In this document: piece by piece, positions 8,628 to 17,233 of the stretch
Position numbering within the stretch: position 1 is the stretch's first letter
Layout of the letters: every line of letters begins with the position of its first letter
NCBI GenBank assembly: GCA_963721335.1
Contig: CAVRIV010000005.1
Span: forward strand, 310,001 to 374,000
Direction: 5' to 3'
From: CAVXDY01 sp963721335
Lineage (GTDB): Bacteria; Actinomycetota; Thermoleophilia; Miltoncostaeales; Miltoncostaeaceae
DNA length: 64,000 nt
Notes under the pieces: generated by a model
Database searches by the model: none
Told to the model about the DNA's origin: nothing
Seen by the model: the letters and a program-made list of their open reading frames with translations, nothing else
Program-made: the position numbers and the translations under genes

Positions 8628-10824
8628 TCAGGCGTCGGGTGGGCCGCCCAGGAGTCGAAGCTCCCGCGAGCGCTCGACCGCCTCGCTCCGAGAGGAGACG
8701 CCGAGCTTCCGGTAGAGCGAGTGGGCATGGCTCTTCACGGTGAATCGAGACAGGAAGAGGAGCTCCCCGATCTCGCGGAACGAGTGGTGGGTCGGGCAGC
8801 AGCCGGAGGACGCGGGTCTCGGCGGCCGTGATGGACGAGAGGCAGGCGCGATCCCCCTCCGGCATCGGCTGGATCCGGCGGCCGAGCTGCTCGAACTCGT
8901 CCCGCAGGCTCGGGGCGTCGCTCAGCTGGCCGAGGTGGCGCTCCACCTCGGCGAGCGACTCCCTCGCGATCGCGTCCTCGTGGATCGTGATGCCGGCGCG
9001 GGCCACGACCACCCGTACCTCGACGGCGAGCCACGCCGAGGCGTCGGTCGTCTCGGACAGGACGCGGCGCGCCTCGATCAGGTTGTCCCGCGACTCGTTG
9101 ACCCGGTCCGACTGCGCGAGCGCGAGCGCGCACGCGCCGTAGACCAGCGCCGAGGAGCCGTACGCCTGGAGGCCCCACTCCTCCACCACGGCCCTCGCGC
9201 GGCGGGCGAGCATCAGGCCGCGCACTGCGGAGGCCTCCTCGAGCGACAGCAGCGCCAGCTGGGCCAGGCACAGGGCGTGGACGCTCGGCGCCACCTGGCC
9301 CGCCCGCTCGAGCCCCTCCTCGAGGAGAGCCCGGGCGCGCTTCCTGTCGCCGCGCAGGTGGGACGCGACCCCCTCGAGGAAGCGGCAGTAGGAGCGCCAG
9401 GGCCCCTCGTCGGGCTCCAGGCGGAAGCCCTCGGCGGCGTCGCGCGCCATCTGCGCCAGCCCGTCGCGCCCGAGCGCGGCCCGGAGCGTGGTGATGCCCG
9501 AGGCGATCGAGTCGGGCGCGCCGTGCTCCGAGGGCGGGCTCGAGGCCCTCTGGGCGAGGGAGAGGCAGTGGGCCACGAGATCGCCGCGGGTCTCGGTGCA
9601 GCACCAGGCGGAGGTGAGCGCGAGCGGCGCGCTGGCGGCGACCTGGTCGATGCTGAAGCCCTCCAGCCAGCCCTGGAGCGTGTCCAGGCGCCCGCGCGTG
9701 AAGAAGGCCGGGAAGCTCGCCCACACGAGCTCGGCGGCCCGCCCCGTGTCGCCGGCGGCCATGGCGTGGCGGACGGCCGCCTCCTCGTCCCCGGTCGCCG
9801 CGCACCACTCGCTCGCCCGGCGGTGGAGCTGCGGCACCAGGTCCGGCTCGCGCCTGCGCAACTCGCGGCGCAGCAGGTCGCCCAGCAGGTGGTGGTACCG
9901 GTACCTCTCCCCGTGGGCATCGAGGGGGACGAGCAGGAGGTTGGATCGCTCGAGGTCCAGCAGCCTCGTGGCGGAACCCGGCTCCTGGAGCACGGCGTCG
10001 CACAGCTCGCCGCTCAGCCGGTCGAGCACGGAGGTGCGCGTGAGGAAGGCGAGCGTCTCGGGCGGGAGGTCGTCGAGCATGGCCTCGTGCAGGTAGTCGG
10101 CCACGAGCCGGTCATCTCCCGTGAACGACGGGACACCGGCCGAGGGGTCGGTCTGCTCGCCAAGCCTCAGCGCGGCGAGGCGCAATCCCGCGGGCCAGCC
10201 CTCGGTGCGCGCCACGACCCTCTCCAGCGCCTCGGGCGTCAGCGTGACGCCGGCCGCCGCCATCAGCGCCTCCGCCTCCTCGGGCCCGAAGGCGAGGTCG
10301 TCGCGCGTCACCCGCACGAGACCGCCCTCCACCAGGCGCCGGCCGAGCAGCAGGTCCGGCTCGACCCGGCACCCCAGCGCGAGCTGGCCGCCCGGGGGCA
10401 GCTCGGCGACGAGCGCCGAGACCACCTCGAGCGCCTCCCGGGACGTGAGGGCGTCGGCGTTGTCCATCACGAGCAGGAAGGGCCCGGGCGCGACGGTGAG
10501 CGCCTCCCGCACCGCACCGAGCAGGGCGGCGGTGGAGCTGGGGCGGCGGGCGGCACCGAGCGACTCCGCGACCTCGGCCAGCAGCCACCGGGGGTCGCGG
10601 TGGGCCGGTGTCAGGGTGAGCCATGCCACCGGGCCGTGGCTTGCGCGCGCCCACTGGGTCAACAGGGTCGTCTTCCCGTAGCCGGCCGGCGCCGACACCA
10701 GGACGAGGCTCGCCGACGAGGCGTCGAGCAGCCGGCGCACCAGCACGCCGCGCTCGACCTCGTCCGCCGGCGGGTCCTGTCGCGACGTGCTGGAGGTGGC
10801 TCTCCGAGACGGCACAGCGCACAC
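8628..10824 (-). CDS. MalT-like LuxR-family ATP-dependent regulator (one frame break)
   Basis: Large STAND-type transcription activator: an N-terminal NTPase with Walker A SAPAGYGKTTLLTQWA and Walker B FLLVMDNAD, a winged-helix/arm region (YRYHHLLGDLLRREL), a long helical TPR-like sensor region, and a C-terminal LuxR DNA-binding domain. The last domain is split by a one-base insertion near 8798. Removing it restores ITAAETRVLRLLPTHHS, FREIGELLFLSRFTVKSH and YRKLGVSSRSEAVER, ending at a TGA at 8628-8630. Restored length is about 730 residues; MalT itself is about 900. It may control the downstream secreted repeat protein; the inducer is unknown. Confidence 0.85.
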
Positions 10825-10978
10825 CTGGATCGGGTGTCGAACGCCCTGCCCGGCGGGCCGCCGGGCGACACGATCCTCTCACCGGGCCCCGCCCGCCCCA
10901 ACTCGGCGGGCACGACACACCCAGGCCCGCCCGCATCACCGCCGGCGGGGATGCCCGCACGAGCCGCATCGCCCCGGC

Positions 10979-10999
10979 TCGTCCCATCGGGGTGATGCG
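10979..10999 (+). promoter_or_regulatory. Dyad motif copy 1
   Basis: TCGTCCCATCGGGGTGATGC, the exact consensus, 90 bp upstream of the SHOCT gene at 11090. A related longer inverted element (GCATCACC...GGGGATGC) lies at 10933-10953. Confidence 0.6.
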
Positions 11000-11089
11000 A
11001 GGCGGGCGCCGGGGCGCTTTCTTTTGGCGAGGGGGGGCGGCATCCTCCGGGCTCGAGCCGGCCGTCGACCACATCGAGGAGGCGCCACG

Positions 11090-11347
11090 ATGATCAGGGG
11101 AGCGCGGTTCGTGCGCCGGCGCCGGCTGCTGCGTGCGGCGGCGGTCGGTGGGATGGCCTACCAGGCGGGAAAGCACATCGACCCGAAGCGGCACGACGCA
11201 CCGGAGACGCCGGCCCCGGCCCCCGGCCCAGTGCGGGACATGCCATCGAAGCTCAAGATGCTCGACGAGCTGGGAGGGCTGCACGAGCGCGGGGTGCTCA
11301 CCGACGAGGAGTTCGCCCAGCAGAAGCAGCGCGTGCTGGAGGGCTGA
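11090..11347 (+). CDS. SHOCT-domain small protein
   Basis: An 85-residue protein with an Arg-rich N-terminus (FVRRRRLLRAAAVGGMAYQAG), a proline-rich linker and a C-terminal SHOCT motif: KLKMLDELGGLHERGVLTDEEF and QQKQRVLEG. SHOCT domains are short C-terminal helices thought to mediate oligomerisation. The ATG at 11090 is chosen because GAGGAGG lies 8-13 bases upstream. A dyad-motif copy precedes it. The architecture closely matches the protein at 29679-29942. Confidence 0.8.
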   Translation: MIRGARFVRRRRLLRAAAVGGMAYQAGKHIDPKRHDAPETPAPAPGPVRDMPSKLKMLDELGGLHERGVLTDEEFAQQKQRVLEG

Positions 11348-11544
11348 GCGGGGCCGGCGGAGCCGGGGCGCTCCCATCCCACCCCTCTCGCCGGAGCGAC
11401 GGTGCCGCCTCGGGTGGCGCCGGAGGGGCGGCCCGCCGCCGGCGCCGCAGGGGACGGATCCGCTCGGCCTGGGCCTCCCTGCGCCGCGCCGTCAACGCGG
11501 CCCGCGCGATCGATCCCGACGCGCTGCAGGAGGAGCTTCAGCGC

Positions 11545-12302
11545 ATGGGCAGGAGGCGGCGCTGGCTCGCCCCCCTCGCCTACACGGCCGCCACCATCGC
11601 CGTCGTCTTCGACGGCGTCCTGATCCTGTTGCGCAACTGGCGGCTGCTCCTGCTCCAGCTGGTGCCGGCCGCCTGGATCTGGGTCATGAGCAGAGAGCTG
11701 AGGGCCCATGTCTTCGCGGGCCACGAGCTTCCCACGACCGGCACGGGCGCGGTGGCCGCCGGAGCGATCGTGCTCGCCCAGATCTCGTACTGGTGCAACG
11801 CGACGTTCGCCTTCACGGTGGCCTCCGGCGCGGGCACGGGGATCGCGGACGCCTTCCGGCAGGCGCGCAGGCGCTGGCGGCTCGTGGCCGGCGTGGCCCT
11901 CCTCACCGGCGGGGCCCAGGCGGCCGTCTGGCTGTGGCTCGACGGAGCCTGGCTCACGGTGGGCCTCCTGACCATGCTCGTCGTGCAGATCTACATGTTC
12001 GTCGCCGTGCCGGCGTGGGTGGTGGGCGCGCCCCGGCGGGACCAGTCGCGCCACGAGCGGATCATGCAGAGCCTCACCACCGGCGTGCTCAGCGGCGTGG
12101 CGTTGACCCCGGGGTTCCTCCTGAACCGCATCTCGCTGCTCATCCTGGGCATCCCCACGATCGGGATCATCGGGTTCGCCCTCCTCGCCGTGAGCGCGGT
12201 GCTCGAGGTCACGGCGTCGTCCTCCGTGCGCGTGGTGAAGATGTCGATCCGCCTGCGAGACCCCGCCGCGGAGCCCTCCGCCTCACCCCATCCGGGGGAT
12301 GA
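11545..12302 (+). CDS. Multi-pass membrane protein of unknown function
   Basis: About 240 residues with roughly six hydrophobic segments (for example LAPLAYTAATIAVVFDGVLI, QLVPAAWIWVM, LLTMLVVQIYMFVAVPAWVV, IGIIGFALLAVSAVLEV). I do not recognise the family. Upstream of the ATG at 11545 the same frame encodes a plausible soluble start (RSAWASLRRAVNAARAIDP, EELQRM) with no start codon, so the true start may be near 11402-11460 with a frame break. The frame has no stop before 12570 and runs over the DUF2252 gene; a TGA at 12300-12302 in the next frame is the likely real end. Dyad-motif copy 2 overlaps its 3' end. Confidence 0.5.
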
Positions 12303-12306
12303 CGCG
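12283..12306 (+). promoter_or_regulatory. Dyad motif copy 2 (variant)
   Basis: TCACCCCATCCGGGGGATGA followed by CGCG, with longer spacing than consensus, 48 bp upstream of the truncated DUF2252 gene. It overlaps the end of the preceding gene, so support is weaker. Confidence 0.4.
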
Positions 12307-12353
12307 TCCGAGCCGCGCTCCTCGGCTGCCGATCAACGAGGGCAAGGGGGAAG

Positions 12354-13295
12354 ATGCGATCGCGACGAACGAGCCCGGCGCGCGGCCGGGCCGCTCGAGC
12401 CGAGGCCCCGCGGCGACGGCACGCCGACTGGGAGCCCGCCGCCGACCGGCGCGACCCGGTGGAGTTGCTCGAAAAGCAGGCCGCGACCCGCGTGCCCGAG
12501 CTGGTGCCGATCCGCTACGGGCGCATGCTCACCTCCCCCTTCGCCTTCTACCGCGGGGCGGCCGCCCTGATGGCCGCCGACCTGGCGGGCTCGCCCACGA
12601 GCGGCGTCCGGGTGCAGCTCTGCGGGGACGCCCACCTGTCGAACTTCGGGTTCTTCGCGACGCCCGAGCGCTCGCTCGTCTTCAGCGTGAACCACTTCGA
12701 CGAGAGCCTGCCCGGCCCGTGGGAGTGGGACGTCAAGCGGCTCGCCGCCAGCGTCGCGATCGCGGCCCGCCAGCGGGGCGAGCGGGAGGACGTCCGGAGG
12801 AGCCTGGTCGCGAGGACGGTCGGCTCGTACCGGCGCGCGATGAGGGACTTCGCCCTCATGCGCCACGTCGAGGTCTGGTACGCGCGCGCCGACACCGAGA
12901 TGATCCGGCGGCGGCTCGGCTCGGAGGCCGCGAAGGGAGAGACCGAGACCTTCGAGAAGAGCATCTCCAAGGCGCGCGCGAAGGACAGCATGCGCGCCCT
13001 GGATCGCCTCACCCAGCGGGTGGACGGCGAGCTGCGCATCGTCAACGACCCTCCACTCATCGTCCCGATCGAGCAGTTGGCGGAAGGACGGTACGCCGAC
13101 GCGATCCAGGCGGGCCTCACCGCCATCCTCAGCGCCTACCGCCGTACGCTGCAACGCGACCGGCGGCGGCTACTGGACGGCTACCGGTTGGTCCACGTGG
13201 CCCGGAAGGTCGTGGGCGTCGGCAGCGTGGGCACGCGCGCCTGGATCGCCCTCTTCGTGGGGCGCGACGAGCAGGACCCGCTGGTACTGCAGGTG
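12354..13295 (+). pseudogene. DUF2252 protein, paralogue 1, truncated C-terminus
   Basis: DUF2252 proteins (about 430-480 residues) have a kinase-like look (CGDAHLSNFG, then NDFDE) but no assigned reaction. This copy contains RDPVELLEKQAATRVPELVP, IRYGRMLTSPFAFYRGAA, CGDAHLSNFGFF, FDESLPGPWEWDVKRLAAS and KVVGVGSVGTRAWIALFVG, then loses all similarity to its two full-length paralogues after DPLVLQV at about 13293. Just there the stop codon of the opposite-strand MFS gene begins. About 150 C-terminal residues are missing. It also lacks the N-terminal ~25 residues of the paralogues. Either a real rearrangement joined the two genes tail to tail or the assembly is chimeric here. Confidence 0.8.
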
Positions 13296-14888
13296 CTAGC
13301 CGAAGGCCCCCAAGTTGACCTCGGACGGCGCAGGGTCGGGTTGCCGGGCCATGCCGAACGTGATCAACAGCCCGATGAGACCCGCCAGGAGCGGGATCAG
13401 CAGCGCCACCTGGAGGGCGATCGGCCGGGCGTCCGTGTTGATCCGGATGATCTCGTCCTGAACGTCCTGGGGCTGGCCGACGAGCAGCCCTTCGAGCTTG
13501 GTGTTGGTCATCACCTCGGCGTCGTCCTCCAGCGCGTTCGCGACCTGCTCCTGCTGGGCGGGAGCCAGCACGGTGCTCGACTCCGCCAGCTGGGTGAAGG
13601 TGATCGAGAGCGCGGCCAGCATGATGCCGCCCGCGACGGCGAGCCCGAACGACAGCCCGAAGGAGCCGGCCGCCGAGTTCACGCCGGCGGCCTCGCTGAC
13701 GCGCTCCTCCGCGATCGGGGCCAGCGTGTAGTTGTTGAGCTGGGACACCAGGAAGCCCAGCCCCGATCCCGCGATCACCAGGGGGACCAGCAGGTACCAG
13801 CCGGAGTCGGCCCGCGGAACGATCGGGATCAGGATCGCCATGCCGATCGTCACGAGCGCGAATCCGAGCCGGATGATGCTGCTCGGGCGTCGCCCCCCCG
13901 CCTTCTTCCCCGCGAGGACCGCCACCGCGAACATGCTGAGCGAGAGCGGCGCGAGCGAGAGGCCCGCCTCGAGCGCGTTGTACTCGAGCACCATCTGCAG
14001 GTAGATGGGCAGCGTGATCATCGCGCCGCCGAGGGCGACCTGCTGGAGCAGCTGCCCCGAGACTCCGAACCGGAAGATCTTCGACGTGAAGAGGCCCGGG
14101 TCGATCAGCGCCGGCTTTCCCTGGCGCGTGCGGCGCACGATCCAGTAGACGAACGCCGCCAGGGCGACCGCGCCGAGCGCGATGATCGCGCCGACGAACT
14201 CGCCCCCCTCCTGCCAGACCAGGATGCCCAGGACGATGCCGCCCATGCCCACGACCGAGAGAGCCGCCCCGACGAGGTCGATGCGCCGGGGCCCGGTGTA
14301 GGGCACGTCGCGCACGAGCCCCATGCCCGAGAGCACGATCGCGATGATGACGACCTCGAGCAGGAACCCGACGCGCCAGGACAGGTAGGTGGTGATGAAG
14401 CCCCCCAGCAGCGGTCCGACGCCGGCGGCGATCGCGGCCGCGGCCCCGACCAGGGCGTAGGCCTTCTTCTGCGCCGCTCCCTCGAAGTTGCCGTGGATGA
14501 GCGACTGCATGGAGGGCAGCAGAAGCGACGCCCCGAGCCCGCCCACCACCGCCCAGAAGATGATCACCGCCGTCAGGCCCTGGGCGACCGCCATCGCCAG
14601 GGCGCCGGTGGCGTAGCCGAGCAGGCCGAGCACGTAGGCGCGCTTGCGCCCGATGAGATCGCCGACCTTGCTGCCGATCAGGATGAACGCGGCAGACACC
14701 AGCGCCTCGAGCGCGATCGCCGACTGGACGCCGCTGACGGTCGTGTCGAGGTCCTCGACCACCGCGGAGATCGAGACGTTCATCAGCGATGTGTCGACGA
14801 CGAGCACGAACATCGCCATCGCCAGCAGGATGGCGAGCCGTGTATTGCCCGTCGCCTCAGGGGGCGCGCTGGGGCCGGGCTCCGGCAT
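13296..14888 (-). CDS. MFS drug exporter, DHA2/EmrB-QacA family
   Basis: A 530-residue permease with about 14 transmembrane segments. The N-terminal FVLVVDTSLMNVSISAV matches the DHA2 signature (LD.TI.NVALP), and loop 2-3 GSKVGDLIGRKRAYVLGL matches the MFS motif A. A long extracytoplasmic segment near the C-terminus (LAESSTVLAPAQQEQVANAL) and a last pair of membrane helices complete the DHA2 plan. It would export drugs or metabolites by proton antiport. It reads without frame breaks from ATG 14888 to TAG 13296. The stop lies exactly at the point where the DUF2252 gene is cut. Its wobble positions look somewhat less extreme than the flanks, compatible with transfer (impression only). Confidence 0.85.
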   Translation of the reverse strand: MPEPGPSAPPEATGNTRLAILLAMAMFVLVVDTSLMNVSISAVVEDLDTTVSGVQSAIALEALVSAAFILIGSKVGDLIGRKRAYVLGLLGYATGALAMAVAQGLTAVIIFWAVVGGLGASLLLPSMQSLIHGNFEGAAQKKAYALVGAAAAIAAGVGPLLGGFITTYLSWRVGFLLEVVIIAIVLSGMGLVRDVPYTGPRRIDLVGAALSVVGMGGIVLGILVWQEGGEFVGAIIALGAVALAAFVYWIVRRTRQGKPALIDPGLFTSKIFRFGVSGQLLQQVALGGAMITLPIYLQMVLEYNALEAGLSLAPLSLSMFAVAVLAGKKAGGRRPSSIIRLGFALVTIGMAILIPIVPRADSGWYLLVPLVIAGSGLGFLVSQLNNYTLAPIAEERVSEAAGVNSAAGSFGLSFGLAVAGGIMLAALSITFTQLAESSTVLAPAQQEQVANALEDDAEVMTNTKLEGLLVGQPQDVQDEIIRINTDARPIALQVALLIPLLAGLIGLLITFGMARQPDPAPSEVNLGAFG

Positions 14889-15507
14889 GGCGGAAGGCTA
14901 CGCGCCCGCTCGGACGGGGAAGGCTCCAAGCGCGCGAGACGCGAGTGCGGCCACCTCGGGCGCTCGATCGGTACGAGAAGCTCACGAGCCGCGCGCCGGC
15001 CGCCTGAGGCCGTACGCGATCCCATGTCAGGGCCCGCCCGATCCCGCTCCGGTGCGGGCCGGCCCGGCGCCCTGTGGCGCCCCCGGCCACCTCCGCGGCG
15101 AGCAGGGCGCGGGCGCGGTCGTACGGCGGTGCCCAGTTCGCCCCCGGATCGCGGGGGTGGCGGGCGCGGTCCTCCATGTCGGCGCGCTTGACGGTCCGAG
15201 CGATGTGCCCCGCTCTCCCGGCGGCGCGGGCGATCACGAGCACGTGCTCGAGGAAGCTGCGGTCGCACGCATCGCCCGTGTCGCGCGTCAGCAGGCGGAC
15301 GGCGGCGAGCTCGTCCGGGCTCAGGCCGGCGGCCACGAGGTCGGGCTCGCCGCACCCGGTCCACTCGAGCGCGTCGTGGAGCCAGGCGACGGCGCGCGCG
15401 AAGGGCGGCACGGCGGAGGCGACCCTCCTGACGTGATCGAGGAACATCCGGCCGCTCGGCTCGACCTGACCCCGGTGGGCGCGCTCGGCGAGCTCCCGGG
15501 CGCGCAT
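14857..15507 (-). CDS. HD-domain phosphohydrolase (RelA/SpoT-hydrolase-like)
   Basis: A 216-residue protein opening with RELAERAHRGQVEPSGRMFLDHVRRVA, then AVAWLHDALEWTG and AAVRLLTRDTGD. The AH.GQ...H...VA and HD pairs are the metal ligands of HD domains of the (p)ppGpp hydrolase type, without a synthetase domain. It may be a small alarmone hydrolase or another nucleotidase. After YDRARALLAAEVAGG the sequence becomes low-complexity and basic and runs 32 bp into the exporter gene, so the real C-terminus may lie earlier after a frame break. Start ATG 15507. Confidence 0.6.
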   Translation of the reverse strand: MRARELAERAHRGQVEPSGRMFLDHVRRVASAVPPFARAVAWLHDALEWTGCGEPDLVAAGLSPDELAAVRLLTRDTGDACDRSFLEHVLVIARAAGRAGHIARTVKRADMEDRARHPRDPGANWAPPYDRARALLAAEVAGGATGRRAGPHRSGIGRALTWDRVRPQAAGARLVSFSYRSSARGGRTRVSRAWSLPRPSGRVAFRHAGARPQRAP

Positions 15508-15622
15508 GGCGCCGGCACCCTCGGCCTCCGGGCCGGCCGATCTCGGCGATGGCCACCTGGTCCCCCTGGTCGGGTCGGCCTCGGACGGCGGACATGATGC
15601 CGTCGTTCACATCGATGCAACA

Positions 15623-15643
15623 TCATCCCGATGGGGTGAACCC
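15623..15643 (+). promoter_or_regulatory. Dyad motif copy 3
   Basis: TCATCCCGATGGGGTGAACC, in the gap between the HD gene (minus) and the amylase-family gene (plus). Confidence 0.5.
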
Positions 15644-15686
15644 GGCGTCGCGCGCGGAGCCGCGGTCTCACAGGCGCGCCGGCTCT

Positions 15687-15707
15687 TCGTCCCTTCGGGT
15701 CGATGGC
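15687..15707 (+). promoter_or_regulatory. Dyad motif copy 4
   Basis: TCGTCCCTTCGGGTCGATGG. It covers an ATG at 15703, which argues against that ATG as the amylase start. Confidence 0.5.
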
Positions 15708-15738
15708 GTCGCGGTTTCGGGCTGATTGGATCTCGCCC

Positions 15739-17229
15739 GTGGCGTCGGCCCTGGTGCGAAACCCCCTCATCTACGAGATCAACACGTGGGTCTGGCTCGA
15801 CGAGCTGGGACGGCGCGACGGAGCCGCGATCGACCTCGCCGGGGTTCCGCCGGGCGAATGGGACCGGATCCGCGACCTCGGCTTCGACGCCGTCTGGCTG
15901 ATGGGGGTCTGGGAGCGCAGCCCGGCGGGGATCGCCATCGCGCTCGAGGACGAGGAGCTCGACGCGTCCTTTCGCCGCGCGCTGCCCGATGCCGGACCGG
16001 AGGACGTCGTCGGCTCGCCGTACTGCGTCCGGAGCTACACCGTGGACGCGCACCTCGGCGGACCGGAGGGCCTCGCCACCGCCCGCGCCGCGCTCGCCGA
16101 GCGGGGGCTGGCGCTGATCCTCGACTTCGTGCCGAACCACGTCGCGCCCGACCACCCGTGGACGGAGGACCATCCCGAGTACTTCGTCCTCGGCACCGAC
16201 GAGGACCTCGCGCGCGACCCCGCCTCGTTCATCCGCGTCGGCGACCGCGTCCTGGCCAACGGCCGGGACCCGTACTTCCCGGCCTGGCCCGACGTCGTGC
16301 AGCTGAACGCCTTCTCGCCGGCGCTGCGGGCGGCCACGGTCGACACGCTGACCGCGATCGCCGCGCAGTGCGACGGCGTCCGCTGCGACATGGCGATGCT
16401 GATGATGAACGAGGTCTTCGAGCGCACGTGGGGCGAGCGCGCCGGCCCGCGGCCGGACGCCGACTACTGGCCCGCCGTGATCCCGTCCGTCCGGCAGGCC
16501 CACCCCGGTTTCGTCTTCATGGCCGAGGCCTACTGGGACATGGAGTGGGCGCTCCAGCAGCAGGGCTTCGACTACTGCTACGACAAGCGCCTCTACGACC
16601 GCCTGGTGAGCGACGGCGGCGAGCAGGTGCGCGGGCACCTGAGCGGGGACGACGCCTACCAGGCCGGGTTGGTCCGCTTCATCGAGAACCACGACGAGCC
16701 GCGGGCGGCGGCCACCTTCCCGGGCGACAAGGCGCGCGCCGCCGCCGTGGTGGCGTTGACCCAGACCGGCGCGAGGATCGTCCACGAGGGGCAGATGGAG
16801 GGACGGACGACGCGCGTGCCGGTGTTCCTCGCCCGCAGACCCGACGAGACGGCCGACGCCGCGCTCCGGGCGTTCTACGAGGGGCTGTTGGCGGCACTCG
16901 GGGACGGCATGGTCCAGAACGGCCGATGGCAGCTCGCCGGGACCGGTGGGTGGGCGGGGAACGACACATGGCGGAACCTGGTCGCCTGGAGCTGGCATGG
17001 CGAGACCCGCCGCCTCGTGGTCGTGAACCTGGGCGACGCCCCCGCGTCGGGCCATGTCTCGCTCGCGTGGGACGACCTCCGCGGGCGCCCGTGGCGGCTG
17101 GACGACGCCGCCACCGGCGAGAGCTACGAGCGCAGCGGCGACGAGCTCCACGACAACCTCTACGTCGCCCTCGACGCCTGGGGCTGGCACCTGTTCACCC
17201 TGACCCCACTCGCCCCCCTGGAGGGCTGA
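15739..17229 (+). CDS. Alpha-amylase family glycosidase (GH13)
   Basis: About 497 residues with the four conserved GH13 regions in order: DFVPNHVAPDH (I), GVRCDMAMLMM (II, nucleophile Asp), FMAEAYWDMEW (III, acid/base Glu) and FIENHDEPRA (IV, transition-state Asp), followed by a C-terminal beta domain (GETRRLVVVNLGD). All three catalytic acids are present. It opens with VRNPLIYEINTWVWL, an early-barrel strand. I prefer GTG 15739 over ATG 15703 because the latter lies inside a dyad motif. Four bases separate it from the GH63 gene, so the two form an operon for an alpha-glucan, trehalose or compatible-solute substrate. No signal peptide, so it acts in the cytoplasm. Confidence 0.85.
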   Translation: MASALVRNPLIYEINTWVWLDELGRRDGAAIDLAGVPPGEWDRIRDLGFDAVWLMGVWERSPAGIAIALEDEELDASFRRALPDAGPEDVVGSPYCVRSYTVDAHLGGPEGLATARAALAERGLALILDFVPNHVAPDHPWTEDHPEYFVLGTDEDLARDPASFIRVGDRVLANGRDPYFPAWPDVVQLNAFSPALRAATVDTLTAIAAQCDGVRCDMAMLMMNEVFERTWGERAGPRPDADYWPAVIPSVRQAHPGFVFMAEAYWDMEWALQQQGFDYCYDKRLYDRLVSDGGEQVRGHLSGDDAYQAGLVRFIENHDEPRAAATFPGDKARAAAVVALTQTGARIVHEGQMEGRTTRVPVFLARRPDETADAALRAFYEGLLAALGDGMVQNGRWQLAGTGGWAGNDTWRNLVAWSWHGETRRLVVVNLGDAPASGHVSLAWDDLRGRPWRLDDAATGESYERSGDELHDNLYVALDAWGWHLFTLTPLAPLEG

Positions 17230-17233
17230 CCCG

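Noticed and set aside
5604..8831. A 1075-codon open frame on the plus strand
   Set aside because: It is antisense to the secreted repeat protein and only open because of high GC; the opposite strand has clear domains and a signal peptide.
10933..10953. Additional full motif copy upstream of the SHOCT gene
   Set aside because: The half-sites match but the spacer is longer than in all other copies; noted but not counted.
12354..15191. Continuation of the DUF2252 frame for 945 codons
   Set aside because: After about 13293 it is antisense to a well-conserved exporter and an HD protein; the translation is low-complexity Arg/Gln-rich.
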